Shown here in pieces: positions 9,515 to 17,672 of a stretch of DNA of 43,784 nt; the first letter of the stretch is position 1; every line of letters begins with the position of its first letter. The notes below the pieces were generated by a model. The model was not told where the DNA came from. It ran no database searches and saw only the letters and a list, made by a program, of their open reading frames with translations. Source of the stretch: Thermoanaerobaculum aquaticum (lineage in GTDB: Bacteria > Acidobacteriota > Thermoanaerobaculia > Thermoanaerobaculales > Thermoanaerobaculaceae). The stretch is taken from contig NZ_JMFG01000009.1 of NCBI RefSeq assembly GCF_000687145.1, forward strand, positions 1 through 43,784, in the 5' to 3' direction. A program made the translations under genes and the position numbers.

Positions 9515-10072
9515 GTGCAGGTGAAGGGCCCTACGGACCAGGAGCTGGAAGCGCTCATGGAGGCCTACCAGCAAGGCCAGCTGGAGGCCTTTGAGAAGCT
9601 CTACAGTTGCCTGGCCGGCGAAGTGGGGGGCTACCTCCGTAACCTGGTGCGGGACCACCACCGGGCCGAGGACCTCTTGCAGGAAACGTTCCTGCAGATC
9701 CATCGGGCGCGGCATACCTATTTGCCGGGCAAGCCGGTGCGCCCCTGGGTTTACGCCATTGCCCGCAACGTTTTCTTGATGAGCGAGCGGGCCCGCCGTC
9801 GCCGGCAAGCCCACGAGCAGCTAGCCGACGAGGCGCTACCGGAGCTGCCGGTGGCCTCCGAGGTAACCGCCTGGGAAGGGCAAAAGGACCTCCGTCACTT
9901 GCTCTCGGGGCTGCCGGAAAAGACCCGGGAGGTGCTGATGCTCCACCATGTGGCGGGCTTAAGCTTCAAGGAGGTGGGCGAGGTGCTGGGGCTTTCGGAA
10001 GGAGCGGCCAAGGTGCGAGCCCATCGGGCCATGGAACAGCTACGGCGGGTCGTTCGCGGGGAGGGGGGATGA
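9515..10072 (+). CDS. ECF-family RNA polymerase sigma factor
   Basis: This is an alternative sigma factor of the extracytoplasmic-function type, with only regions 2 and 4. Region 2 covers about residues 20-95 and contains the core-binding AEDLLQETFLQIHRA and the -10 recognition helix ending in WVYAIARNVFLMSERARRRR. Region 4 lies near 130-180 and contains the helix-turn-helix LSFKEVGEVLGLSEGAAKVRAHRA. The GTG at 9515 (or 9521) gives a normal length of about 185 residues; the frame stays open further upstream but that segment does not resemble a sigma factor. It overlaps the next gene by ATGA, and that gene encodes an NrsF-like membrane protein, so the pair is probably a sigma/anti-sigma module. 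Confidence 0.85.
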   Translation: MQVKGPTDQELEALMEAYQQGQLEAFEKLYSCLAGEVGGYLRNLVRDHHRAEDLLQETFLQIHRARHTYLPGKPVRPWVYAIARNVFLMSERARRRRQAHEQLADEALPELPVASEVTAWEGQKDLRHLLSGLPEKTREVLMLHHVAGLSFKEVGEVLGLSEGAAKVRAHRAMEQLRRVVRGEGG

Positions 10073-10749
10073 GCCAGCAGCTTCCGGAGAAGCTCCGCAC
10101 CAAAGTGGCGCAGGACCTGCGCCCGGTGAAGCCGGTGGCTGCGCCATCGGTGCGCCTGTTGCTGATCGTGCTTTGGACGTGTGCGGCGTTGGTGGCGGTG
10201 CCCGCTTTGGTGGGGTTGCGCTTCAACGCCCCGGACCTGGGGTTTTGGCTGCTTTGGGGCGCTACCGGTGCCGAAGCGGTGGCGGGGCTTGCCCTGGTGT
10301 TTCTGGCGCTGCGGGAGGGCATCCCTGCTCTGGGGGCCCCCCGGGGGACGCTCGTTTCTGCGCTTTTGGGGGCCTGGGTGTTGCAGCTGGGGGTGGCGCT
10401 TTTTACCCATGCCCGCTGCCCCTGTCCGGCCAGCGGCGCCATGGACCACATGGCCTGCTTTGCTTCCGAAACGCTTTTGGGAATTCCCGCGCTGCTGTTG
10501 ACGCTTTTTCTGGTGGTGCGGGCGTACCCGCTCTCGCCCCCGCGGGCCGGGCTTTTGGGCGGGGTAGGCTCGGGGGTGATGGCCGATGCGGTGCAGCATT
10601 TGATTTGCCCGGTTTCTGACCTCCGCCACGTGTTGCTCTGGCACTTTGGGGCGGTGGCTGCGCTGGGGCTTTTGGGCCTGGTGTTTGGCTTTGTGTGGGA
10701 GGGTATGCGGCTGCGGCGGTTCCGTCGGGACCTAGAGGAGGGGCCTTGA
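10069..10749 (+). CDS. NrsF-like (DUF1109) membrane anti-sigma factor
   Basis: This 226-residue inner-membrane protein has about six hydrophobic helices after a charged cytoplasmic N-terminus of some 30 residues. It resembles the DUF1109/NrsF family, which negatively regulates an adjacent ECF sigma factor. Cysteines cluster in CPCPASGAMDHMACF after helix 3 and again in LICPVSDLRHVLLWH near the last helices; paired cysteines and an H-x-L-x-WH block are a feature of that family and may sense redox or metal stress. It is coupled to the sigma gene upstream (ATGA) and to ferrochelatase downstream (TTGA). The assignment rests on topology, cysteine pattern and context. Confidence 0.68.
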   Translation: MSQQLPEKLRTKVAQDLRPVKPVAAPSVRLLLIVLWTCAALVAVPALVGLRFNAPDLGFWLLWGATGAEAVAGLALVFLALREGIPALGAPRGTLVSALLGAWVLQLGVALFTHARCPCPASGAMDHMACFASETLLGIPALLLTLFLVVRAYPLSPPRAGLLGGVGSGVMADAVQHLICPVSDLRHVLLWHFGAVAALGLLGLVFGFVWEGMRLRRFRRDLEEGP

Positions 10750-11846
10750 GTAACGGCCCTGGGGGTTTTACCCATAGCCAGCCTGAAGGGCTCGGTGTGC
10801 TCCTCATCAACCTGGGTACCCCCGAGGCTCCCACCCCTTCGGCCCTCCGTCGTTACCTCCGGGAGTTCCTTTCCGATCGTCGGGTGGTGGAGCTGCCCCG
10901 CTGGAGGTGGTGGCCGATCCTCCACCTCTTCGTTTTGACCACCCGCCCCCGTCGCTCGGCGGCGCTTTACCGCCGCATTTGGTGGGAGGAGGGTTCCCCC
11001 CTGCTGGTCATTGGCCGCAGGCAAGCCCAGGGGCTTCAAGCCCTCCTGCGGGAGCGCTGGGGCCCCCAGGTTTGGGTGCGCCTGGCCATGAGGTACGGCA
11101 ACCCCTCCATCCGCCAGGGCCTGCGGGAGCTTTCCTCTTTGGGGTGCCGCCGGGTGCTGCTTTTTCCCCTGTACCCGCAGTACGCCTCGGCCACCACCGG
11201 TTCCAGCCTGGAGGTGGCCTTCCGGGAGCTCGCGCGCTGGCGGTGGGTGCCGGAAGTGAGGGTGGTGGCCTCCTACCACGATCACCCGGCGTACGTTAAG
11301 GCTCTGGCCAATTCGGTACGGGAAAGCTGGCAGCGGGAAGCACCCGGAGAGAAGCTACTGTTTTCCTTTCACGGCATCCCGCTGGCCGCTTTTTTAGCCG
11401 GCGATCCCTACTTCTGCCACTGTCAAAAGACGGCCCGCTTGGTGGCCGAGGAGCTGGAGCTTCCCAGGGACCGTTGGGAGGTGGCGTTTCAGTCCAAGTT
11501 TGGCCGGGACCCCTGGCTGGAGCCTGCCACCATCGAGTTGGTCAGCCAATGGGGGCGACAGGGCCTTTCCAGCCTGGACGTGCTCTGTCCGGGCTTTGCC
11601 GCCGATTGCCTGGAGACCCTGGAGGAAATCGCCATGACCAACCGGGAGGCCTTCCTCCACGCTGGCGGCGGTCGCTTTCGCTACATCCCCGCCCTCAACG
11701 ATCGGCCGGATCACCTGCAGGCCCTGAGCGAGATTGCCAGCGGCCATATGGCGGGTTGGGGTGAGGCTGCCGATGTGAGCGAGCGGGAGCGTCGTTTCCG
11801 GGAGTTTGTGGCCGCCAACCCCTTTCCGGGGGCCGAACGGTTTTAG
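10746..11846 (+). CDS. hemH: Ferrochelatase
   Basis: Ferrochelatase inserts ferrous iron into protoporphyrin IX (or into coproporphyrin III in some lineages) as a last step of haem synthesis, matching the heavy demand for c-type cytochromes in this window. The N-terminus reads GVLLINLGTPEAPT, typical of the family. The metal-binding histidine is H209 in FSFHGIP, followed by QSKFGRDPWLEP and CPGFAADCLETLEE. The length is 366 residues from the TTG at 10746, which overlaps the upstream stop as TTGA and has AGGAGGGG at 10736-10743. An earlier in-frame start at 10695 would add an unconserved tail. Its last four bases overlap the end of the convergent deacetylase gene. Confidence 0.92.
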   Translation: MSNGPGGFTHSQPEGLGVLLINLGTPEAPTPSALRRYLREFLSDRRVVELPRWRWWPILHLFVLTTRPRRSAALYRRIWWEEGSPLLVIGRRQAQGLQALLRERWGPQVWVRLAMRYGNPSIRQGLRELSSLGCRRVLLFPLYPQYASATTGSSLEVAFRELARWRWVPEVRVVASYHDHPAYVKALANSVRESWQREAPGEKLLFSFHGIPLAAFLAGDPYFCHCQKTARLVAEELELPRDRWEVAFQSKFGRDPWLEPATIELVSQWGRQGLSSLDVLCPGFAADCLETLEEIAMTNREAFLHAGGGRFRYIPALNDRPDHLQALSEIASGHMAGWGEAADVSERERRFREFVAANPFPGAERF

Positions 11847-13675
11847 CGAGGTTCTGATCTCAAGGCCAGGCGGAGAGCGGCCTTGGCGGCCTGAGCCTGG
11901 CGCTGGTAGCTTTCCCCTTCGACCTGCTCCCGCAGGCGCTGGGAGACCGGAACCACCATGGGGAAGGCCTCCCAAACCACAGGCTGTCCGGTTTCTCGGT
12001 GAACCACGTGCCCTTCGTGCACCAGGTGGGAAGCCTCGGGCAACGAAAAGGGGGCCAAAAGCTCGCTTACTGCGGAAAACAGCGCAGCGTGCTCGGGGTA
12101 AAGGAAAGTGGCGTGGCGACGGGCCAAGGCCGCCAGGTGGTAGTGGGAGGGGCGGAAGGCAAGCCCGTCCAAGGCCAGCTCCTCGCACAGCACCACCAGC
12201 CAGGCGAAGACGTCGGCGAGAAGCCCCAGTCCGGGGTGCTGCTGCCCCGGGAGACGGGGGCGTTCGGGGGTGAACTGGGCACGGGGGTTTTGCAGCAGGA
12301 GCCACTCCACCGAGAGCACCTCAAAGCCCGGTAACACCCGGGAGGAGCGGGCCAGGCGCAGCTCCAAGAGCAGCTCGCTCTTTTGCGGATCGCCAAAGAT
12401 GCGCAGGGTGTGGCCCAGGGGGTGGTCAAGCTCCAGGGTCACGGTGGGGCAGGGGAAGCCCTTGGCGCGGATTTGCTGGAGCAAGCCCATGCGCTCGAGC
12501 ATGAGCTCCACCCGTACTGGCGAAAAGCTCCCCAAAAACCGGGTTTGCACCGGCAGGCTCGGAAGGGCGCCGAACAGGTCCTCCTCCGTAAGCCCCCAGT
12601 CGGCTTCGTCTTCCGCTGCTTCTCCGAAAATGTGGGCCATTTGCCGCATGCGGGCGAGAGCCACCACCTCGTCGGAGGGTGGCTCCAGAGGCTCGCCCGT
12701 GAGGTACCAGGCCAGGGTGCGGGCGGGATAGCGCCAGGCGCGATCACCGTACCCACCCGCCAGCACCATCACCACCGGGACCCCAAGCTCCCGCAGCCGG
12801 GAAAGCACCAGGCGGTCGCGCTGCAAGACCCCTTGTGGGCTCACGTTCCAGTTTCCCAGCGGATCGTCGGCGGCTACGTCGGCACCGGCGAGGAAAAAGG
12901 CAAGGCTGGGGGAAAAGGTGGACAAAACCTTGTTCAAGGCGTCCTCTACCGCCTGCAAATAGGCCTCATCGCTGACCCCATCCCCCAGGGCTACCGAAAG
13001 GGAGGCTTGTGCTTCAGTCTCGCCCCAGTGGCGGTTGTGAATGGAGAGCGTGAACACCGTGGGGTCATGGGCAAAGATCTCGCGGGTGCCGTTGCCGTCG
13101 TGGAGGTCCAGGTCCACCACCAAAACGTTGCCGGTAAAACCCCGCTGGCGCAAGCGCAGGATGGCCACCGCCACATCGTTGAGAACGCAAAAACCGGCGC
13201 CGCGGTTACGACCGGCGTGGTGGAACCCCCCTCCCAGATGCACCGCAAAGGGGGCTCCCGCCATGACCAGGCGGGTGGCTTGAATGGTGCCGCCAACCAT
13301 GAGGCGTTGGAGCTGCAGGATGGCTTCCTCTTGCCCTGGAGCCACCGGAGTCCCCAGGATTTGGGTGAGCACCTCGTTTTGCTGGATGGACTCCAGGTAC
13401 GCGGGATCGTGGGCCAGGAGCAGGTTCTTCATGGCTGCCGGCAGCGGGCGGGTGAGCTGTTCGCCGGCCAGCAGGTGCTCCATGCTCAAAAAGGCCAGGA
13501 TCTTTTCTCCCCGCAGGGGATCCAGGGGCGCGCCTCGCAGCTGCTCCCGGTAGCTGGGGTCAAAAACCACAAACGGGGGGCGACGACCCAGCGCCAAGGC
13601 CAGGGCCCGGAGGGCCCGCTTGAGGCGCTGGCGGGTTCGGAAGAAGCGGGAGCCGGCGGCCGGCGGGTGGTTCAA
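11843..13675 (-). CDS. Histone-deacetylase-family hydrolase with extra C-terminal domain
   Basis: This is a zinc-dependent amidohydrolase of the arginase/deacetylase fold (acetoin-utilisation/HDAC superfamily). The catalytic pair appears in GGGFHHAGRNRG, the zinc ligands in DLDLHDGNGT and in AGADVAADDPLG, and a glycine-rich loop in LAGGYGDRAWRYP. The deacetylase part occupies about residues 35-340. A further 270 residues, rich in leucine and histidine, match no family I recognise and make the protein far longer than the usual 300-380 residues. The start is uncertain. The TTG at 13675 overlaps the stop of the zinc-ribbon gene as TTGA, suggesting coupling; an ATG at 13771 is in frame but would overlap that gene by 100 bases. 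The substrate is unknown. Confidence 0.78.
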   Translation of the reverse strand: MNHPPAAGSRFFRTRQRLKRALRALALALGRRPPFVVFDPSYREQLRGAPLDPLRGEKILAFLSMEHLLAGEQLTRPLPAAMKNLLLAHDPAYLESIQQNEVLTQILGTPVAPGQEEAILQLQRLMVGGTIQATRLVMAGAPFAVHLGGGFHHAGRNRGAGFCVLNDVAVAILRLRQRGFTGNVLVVDLDLHDGNGTREIFAHDPTVFTLSIHNRHWGETEAQASLSVALGDGVSDEAYLQAVEDALNKVLSTFSPSLAFFLAGADVAADDPLGNWNVSPQGVLQRDRLVLSRLRELGVPVVMVLAGGYGDRAWRYPARTLAWYLTGEPLEPPSDEVVALARMRQMAHIFGEAAEDEADWGLTEEDLFGALPSLPVQTRFLGSFSPVRVELMLERMGLLQQIRAKGFPCPTVTLELDHPLGHTLRIFGDPQKSELLLELRLARSSRVLPGFEVLSVEWLLLQNPRAQFTPERPRLPGQQHPGLGLLADVFAWLVVLCEELALDGLAFRPSHYHLAALARRHATFLYPEHAALFSAVSELLAPFSLPEASHLVHEGHVVHRETGQPVVWEAFPMVVPVSQRLREQVEGESYQRQAQAAKAALRLALRSEPR

Positions 13676-13827
13676 GGCAGGTCCGAGCAGGAAATGAAGA
13701 AGCCGCACTGGCGGTTGGGACAAAGCAGCTTGCAGGAGCGGTATTGCAACAGGAAGCCGCAGTTGGGGCAAACACGGGAACTGTCAGCCGGGGGTTGAGG
13801 CTTTGGTGGGGGCAACGGCTTTTTCAT
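13672..13827 (-). CDS. Small zinc-ribbon protein ahead of the deacetylase
   Basis: This is a 51-residue protein with a proline- and lysine-rich start and six cysteines in CPNCG, a single C, CPNRQCG and ISCSDL, a pattern suited to binding zinc. It sits directly upstream of the deacetylase with a TTGA stop/start overlap. A sigma-70 type promoter ends about ten bases before its ATG, so the transcript has almost no leader. No Shine-Dalgarno sequence is visible, consistent with near-leaderless translation. Function is unknown; a structural or substrate-recruiting partner of the deacetylase is a reasonable guess. Confidence 0.62.
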   Translation of the reverse strand: MKKPLPPPKPQPPADSSRVCPNCGFLLQYRSCKLLCPNRQCGFFISCSDLP

Positions 13828-13837
13828 CCCAAGCTTG

Positions 13838-13866
13838 AGGGTAGCAGGTGGCGTTTTTGTTGGCAA
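13838..13866 (-). promoter_or_regulatory. Sigma-70 type promoter for the zinc-ribbon/deacetylase pair
   Basis: On the minus strand TTGCCA (13866-13861) and TACCCT (13843-13838) are separated by 17 bases. A perfect palindrome with arms TTGTTG and CAACAA (13857-13869) covers the -35 hexamer and could be an operator. Confidence 0.45.
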
Positions 13867-13867
13867 C

Positions 13868-13901
13868 AAAAAAAGCGGGCCGCAGCCCGGCCCGCTTTTT
13901 T
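13868..13901 (-). terminator. Bidirectional terminator after the tetrahaem cytochrome gene
   Basis: GCGGGCC (13875-13881) pairs with GGCCCGC (13889-13895), with seven A's on one side and six T's on the other, so it can act on either strand. It lies just past the stop of the minus-strand cytochrome gene. Confidence 0.85.
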
Positions 13902-13916
13902 CGCTTTCCTTCCTTG

Positions 13917-14291
13917 TTACTTCTTGTGGCACTCGGCGCACTTGGTGGGGCCTTTGGCTTCTTTCTTGTGGCAGTCAATGCACAGCTTGTGGAACGGGTT
14001 CTTGCTGAGGCTCATTTCGCGCATGGACGGGGTTTCCGGCTTTTCCGGGTCCAGGTGGCACGAAGCGCACGGCTTCACCTCGGTGGCTTCCGCAGTCAGG
14101 CCCTTTTGGGTGTGGTGGCAGGTGTCGCAGGCGTATTTGTCGGCGTGGACCTTGTGCGGCATGACCACCGGAGCTTGCTTGTTCTTGGCCTTGTCCAAAG
14201 TTACGGTCTCCGGGACCTGCACGGCGGCCACGGCCACAGCAGCCAGGATCGTTACGGCCCAAAGCCAAAGGTGACGGTGGGAACCTTTCAT
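13917..14291 (-). CDS. Periplasmic tetrahaem cytochrome c (class III-like)
   Basis: This is a small periplasmic electron carrier. The 124-residue precursor has an N-terminal signal peptide (hydrophobic stretch about residues 8-23). Four haem-attachment motifs follow: CDTCH, CASCH, CIDCH and CAECH. Preceding histidines in MPHKVHADKYAC can serve as distal ligands, as in cytochrome c3/c7 proteins. The start ATG at 14291 has GGGAGGG six bases upstream. The gene is single, with its own promoter and terminator, so it is probably a general periplasmic shuttle rather than a subunit of a particular complex. Confidence 0.85.
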   Translation of the reverse strand: MKGSHRHLWLWAVTILAAVAVAAVQVPETVTLDKAKNKQAPVVMPHKVHADKYACDTCHHTQKGLTAEATEVKPCASCHLDPEKPETPSMREMSLSKNPFHKLCIDCHKKEAKGPTKCAECHKK

Positions 14292-14313
14292 CGCAAACCC
14301 TCCCTTCGTGCCT

Positions 14314-14341
14314 ATGCTAGCATGACACAGCGCAACTGCAA
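14314..14341 (-). promoter_or_regulatory. Sigma-70 type promoter for the tetrahaem cytochrome
   Basis: On the minus strand TTGCAG (14341-14336) and TAGCAT (14319-14314) are separated by 16 bases and would give a leader of about 15 bases including the ribosome-binding site. Confidence 0.5.
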
Positions 14342-14350
14342 GTGAGAGCC

Positions 14351-15049
14351 ATGTCACACCTCCGGTGGGGTACTTGTGGTGAGGAAATTTTGGCCGGCAC
14401 CATGGCGAGAGGGGAAGCTGAAGCGTTTCTTCGCAGCGTGGCCCAGCGAGTTCGGGAGGTGCCGCTGCCATTTGTGCCGAGCTTGCTGGTAGGGGCGGAT
14501 GTGGCGTACGGGGAAAGGCAGGCGGTGGCGGCGGTGGTAGTTTGGGACCTTCGGGAAGGCAAGGTGGTTTGGGAAGAGACCCGGGAGGGCCCTGTGGCCG
14601 CCGAGTACCGGCCGGGGCTTTTCTTCCTGCGGGAAGCGCCGTTGGTCCTCCCGCTTCTTTCTAGGGTGCCCTTGGATGGTTGGGTTGCGTTACTCCATGG
14701 GCACGGGATGGCCCACCCATTGGGTGCGGGTTTGGCTTCGGTGGTGGGGGTGCTTTTGGGACGCCCCACAGTGGGCTGTGCGGGCTCGCTTCTCTGCGGC
14801 CGCGGGGGCGAGCCGGGGGAAGAAAAGGGGAGCTGGAGCCCGGTGTGGTGGCAGGGAAAGCGAGTGGGGGCCTTTCTCCGCACGAGGGCTGGAGTAAAGC
14901 CGTTGGTGGTTTCGGTGGGACACGGGTTGACGTTAGAGGAAGCGGTGGGCCTGGTGCACGCGGCAAGCGTTTACCGTTTCCCCGAGCCGTTGCGGCTGGC
15001 GGATGCTCTGGCCCGGAAGAGCTTAAGGGCTGCCGCGGGAGGCGTTTAA
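14351..15049 (+). CDS. nfi: Endonuclease V homologue lacking a catalytic aspartate
   Basis: Endonuclease V cuts DNA near deaminated bases such as inosine. The 232-residue protein aligns along its length by eye. D50 in VGADVAYG corresponds to the first catalytic aspartate, E95 in YRPGLFFLREAPL to the catalytic glutamate, and the histidine in VVSVGHG is kept. The third catalytic acid, normally in F-D-G-x-G-x-A-H-P-R, reads LLHGHGMAHPL here: the aspartate is H116, and the arginine after HP is leucine. The conserved lysine in VAKSRL is G145. Spacing between these positions matches Thermotoga EndoV, so the alignment is sound. The protein may be inactive, altered, or a nucleic-acid binder. The start could also be the GTG at 14342 or the ATG at 14402. 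Confidence 0.8.
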   Translation: MSHLRWGTCGEEILAGTMARGEAEAFLRSVAQRVREVPLPFVPSLLVGADVAYGERQAVAAVVVWDLREGKVVWEETREGPVAAEYRPGLFFLREAPLVLPLLSRVPLDGWVALLHGHGMAHPLGAGLASVVGVLLGRPTVGCAGSLLCGRGGEPGEEKGSWSPVWWQGKRVGAFLRTRAGVKPLVVSVGHGLTLEEAVGLVHAASVYRFPEPLRLADALARKSLRAAAGGV

Positions 15050-15073
15050 AGGGGTTTGCCCGCCGCGTGTCTG

Positions 15074-16141
15074 ATGTCTAAGATGGGCTTGATGAGGAAG
15101 AACGACGCGGTGGTGCCGGTGGACGAGGAAGCACTTCAGCTCCTTTACGACGCGGTGCGTTGCCTTCCCGCGGGTCTTATCGTGGTGAGCGAGGACGGGC
15201 GCATTGCCTTTTGCAATCCCCTGGCGGATGCCATCCGCGGGGTGGGCGAGCGGGTGGGTCACCCGGTGGCCGAGTGCCATCCCCCCCGCGCTTTGCCGGC
15301 TTTGGACAGGCTTTTGGAGCGTTTCCGCCACGCTCCCGCTGACCGTGACCACCCGCTAGTGGTGGAACGGGGTGGTAAGTGGGAGGTGCTTTACCAGCGC
15401 ATTACCGGCGAGGACGGCCGCTTCCGCGGGGTGGTTTGGCTGGCCCACGACATTTCCCGGCACAAGCTTTTACAGCAACAACTTTTGCACCACGAGCGCA
15501 TGGCAGGGCTGGGGAGCATGGCGGCCCGGCTGGCCCACGACATCAAAAACCCCTTAAACATCATCGCCGGCGCGGCCCACAACCTCAAGGAGCTGGTGAG
15601 CGATTCGGTGGCTCGGGAAATGGTAGGGCTCGTTGAGGATCAGGTGCGGCGGGTGGAGGATCTTCTGGCGCAACTGCGGGAGTTGACCCGCCCCCTCAAA
15701 CCCCGTTTTGGGCAAGTGGCGGTCAACGAGCTCTTCAGCGAGTACCTTGGCAAGCAACCGCCGGAGGTGCGGGAGCGGGTGGAGCTGATTCCCCTGGCCG
15801 AGGAACTGCAGGCGCGTTTGGACCCCGACCTTCTGGTGCGCTTCCTCGACAACGCCCTGGCCAACGCCCTCCACCACAGCCCCACGGTTGTGCTTTCCCT
15901 CGGGGTAGCCACGGAACCGGAGGGGGAGTGGCTTTCGGTGACGGTGCGGGACTTTGGGCCGGGCTTCCCCCAGGAGGTTTTGGACCGTCTCTTTGAGCCT
16001 TTCGTTTCCACCCGTCCGGATGGGCTGGGTTTGGGCCTCACGATCATGCGGGAGGTTTGCGTGCTGCACGGTGGGGACCTGCAGGTGGCAAACCACCCCG
16101 AAGGCGGGGCGCTGGTCACCGGGCGGTTGGCCACCCGATGA
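15074..16141 (+). CDS. Cytosolic PAS sensor histidine kinase (NtrB class)
   Basis: This is a soluble kinase of about 355 residues without a membrane helix, so it senses an internal signal. A PAS domain occupies roughly residues 20-130 ([20 protein letters not shown], then [13 protein letters not shown]). The phospho-acceptor H155 lies in [11 protein letters not shown], the hallmark of NtrB-type kinases. The ATP-binding domain has the N box [19 protein letters not shown] and GLGLGLTIM. The ATG at 15074 is preferred; ATGs at 15083 and 15092 are also possible and none has a strong ribosome site. Its stop overlaps the ATG of the NtrC-class regulator, so the two form a pair. Their target is probably the sigma-54 promoter 190 bp further on. 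Confidence 0.85.
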   Translation: MSKMGLMRKNDAVVPVDEEALQLLYDAVRCLPAGLIVVSEDGRIAFCNPLADAIRGVGERVGHPVAECHPPRALPALDRLLERFRHAPADRDHPLVVERGGKWEVLYQRITGEDGRFRGVVWLAHDISRHKLLQQQLLHHERMAGLGSMAARLAHDIKNPLNIIAGAAHNLKELVSDSVAREMVGLVEDQVRRVEDLLAQLRELTRPLKPRFGQVAVNELFSEYLGKQPPEVRERVELIPLAEELQARLDPDLLVRFLDNALANALHHSPTVVLSLGVATEPEGEWLSVTVRDFGPGFPQEVLDRLFEPFVSTRPDGLGLGLTIMREVCVLHGGDLQVANHPEGGALVTGRLATR

Positions 16142-17478
16142 GCCACCAAGGCCGGGTTTTCCTGGTGGAAGACGAGCCCGCTGCCGTGCGGGTCACGCAG
16201 TTGGCTTTGGAACGGGCCGGTTTTGAGGTGGTGGCGTGCGAAGATGCCTCCTCCGCCCTGCGCCGCTTTGACGAAGTGCACCCGGACGTGGTGCTGGCCG
16301 ACTACCTGCTGCCCGGGCTTTCCGGGCTTGAGCTTTTGCGGTACGTGATCCGCCGAGCTCCCGATGTGCCGGTGGTGCTCATCACCGGCCACGGAAGCGA
16401 GAAGCTGGCGGTGGAGGCGCTTAAGCTGGGGGCCTACTCCTACCTCCCCAAGCCCTTGGATTTCGAGGAGCTGGCCTTGGTCCTCCGCCGGGCGGTGGAG
16501 CTCAAGAGGCTGCGGGAGGAAAGCCGCCAGGCGCGGCTTGCCAGCGTCACCGAAGAGCTGGTGGGTCGCTCCCAGGCTTTGGCGCAGGTGCGCCAGCTCA
16601 TCGCCGACATCGCACCCACGGAGGTCACGGTGCTCATCCTGGGGGAAACCGGCACCGGGAAGGAGCTGGTGGCCCGGGCCATCCATCGCGCCTCTCGCCG
16701 TGCCCGGGGCCGTTTTGTGGCCGTCAACTGCGCGGCCATTCCCGAAACCCTGCTGGAAGCGGAGCTTTTCGGCTACGTGAAGGGAGCCTTCACAGGCGCC
16801 GAGGCGCGGCGGGAGGGGAAGTTTGTGGCCGCCTCCGGGGGAACGCTGTTTTTGGATGAGGTGGGGGAGCTTCCCCTTTCGCTGCAACCCAAGCTGTTGC
16901 GGGCCTTAGAAGAGAAGGAAGTTACGCCGCTGGGTTCCGATCGGCCGGTGGCGGTGGATGTGCGCCTGGTGGCGGCCACCAATCGGGACCTTGAGGCTCT
17001 GGTCAAAGAGGGCAGGTTTCGCCCTGACCTTTACTTCCGCCTCAACGTGGTGCCCATCCACCTTCCCCCGCTGCGGGAAAGGCGGGAGGACATTGAACCC
17101 CTGGTGCAGTACCTCCTGCCCCGCATTGCTGCCCGCCATGGCAAGCCCATCCGCGATGTCCAGCCGGAGCTTTACGCGTGGCTTTCGGCCCAGGACTGGC
17201 CGGGCAACGTGCGGGAGCTGGAAAACACCCTGGAGCGGCTGGTGGTGTTGTCCTCCGATGGTGTGTTGCGGGTCCCCGCCGGAGGTGGGGGGCTTCTCCA
17301 TCCGTTTTATGAGGAAAAAGAGCGGGTACTGGCGGCTTTTGAAAAGGAGTACCTGCGCCAGGCGCTGCAGATGGTCCAGGGTAACCTGGCCGAGCTTTCC
17401 CGCCGCTCGGGGATCTCCCCCAGGCACCTTTACAACCTCTTGAGGAAGCACGGCTTACATCAGGAGAAAAGCGAGTAG
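16138..17478 (+). CDS. NtrC-class sigma-54 activator
   Basis: This response regulator activates sigma-54 RNA polymerase. The 446-residue protein has a receiver domain with phospho-acceptor D55 in [10 protein letters not shown] and lysine in YLPKPL. An AAA+ domain follows with Walker A GETGTGKE near residue 168, the sigma-54 contact loop GAFTGA near 216, Walker [10 protein letters not shown] and the arginine-containing [12 protein letters not shown]-terminal Fis-type helix-turn-helix reads [23 protein letters not shown]. All elements needed for activity are present. It is coupled to the kinase gene by ATGA and lies 195 bp before a strong sigma-54 promoter, its likely target. Confidence 0.92.
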   Translation: MSHQGRVFLVEDEPAAVRVTQLALERAGFEVVACEDASSALRRFDEVHPDVVLADYLLPGLSGLELLRYVIRRAPDVPVVLITGHGSEKLAVEALKLGAYSYLPKPLDFEELALVLRRAVELKRLREESRQARLASVTEELVGRSQALAQVRQLIADIAPTEVTVLILGETGTGKELVARAIHRASRRARGRFVAVNCAAIPETLLEAELFGYVKGAFTGAEARREGKFVAASGGTLFLDEVGELPLSLQPKLLRALEEKEVTPLGSDRPVAVDVRLVAATNRDLEALVKEGRFRPDLYFRLNVVPIHLPPLRERREDIEPLVQYLLPRIAARHGKPIRDVQPELYAWLSAQDWPGNVRELENTLERLVVLSSDGVLRVPAGGGGLLHPFYEEKERVLAAFEKEYLRQALQMVQGNLAELSRRSGISPRHLYNLLRKHGLHQEKSE

Positions 17479-17505
17479 GCCAAAACCCGGCCTTAGAGTG
17501 GAACC

Positions 17506-17595
17506 CGGCACGGTTTTGCCGCTGCTTGCTGTCGCTAACCCACTGACCTCCAACTAGTTACTATGAGTTACAAAATCCTCGGCAATGTAATGCCG
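17506..17595. promoter_or_regulatory. Pair of palindromic activator sites upstream of the Rieske operon
   Basis: CGGCA-N6-TGCCG occurs twice, at 17506-17521 and 17580-17595, with identical arms and different centres. The copies are 74 bp apart, close to seven helical turns, so they face the same side of DNA. Their centres lie about 185 and 110 bp before the expected start, the usual range for sigma-54 enhancers. They are probably bound by the NtrC-class protein encoded just upstream. Confidence 0.6.
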
Positions 17596-17672
17596 AATCT
17601 CGGGCGTCGGTCGTCCTTTTGAAAATCGGCTAAAGTCTTGCCATAGCTTGACAAAGCTTTTGCGTCTGCAGT

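Noticed and set aside
8434-9594. Plus-strand frame of 386 codons opposite ribosomal protein S1
   Set aside because: Five S1 repeats on the minus strand account for the region and the plus-strand product has no recognisable structure.
12383-13798. Long plus-strand reading frame of 471 codons opposite the deacetylase gene
   Set aside because: It is histidine-, glutamine- and glycine-rich with no domain pattern and lies wholly antisense to a gene with clear catalytic motifs; it is a GC-rich shadow frame.
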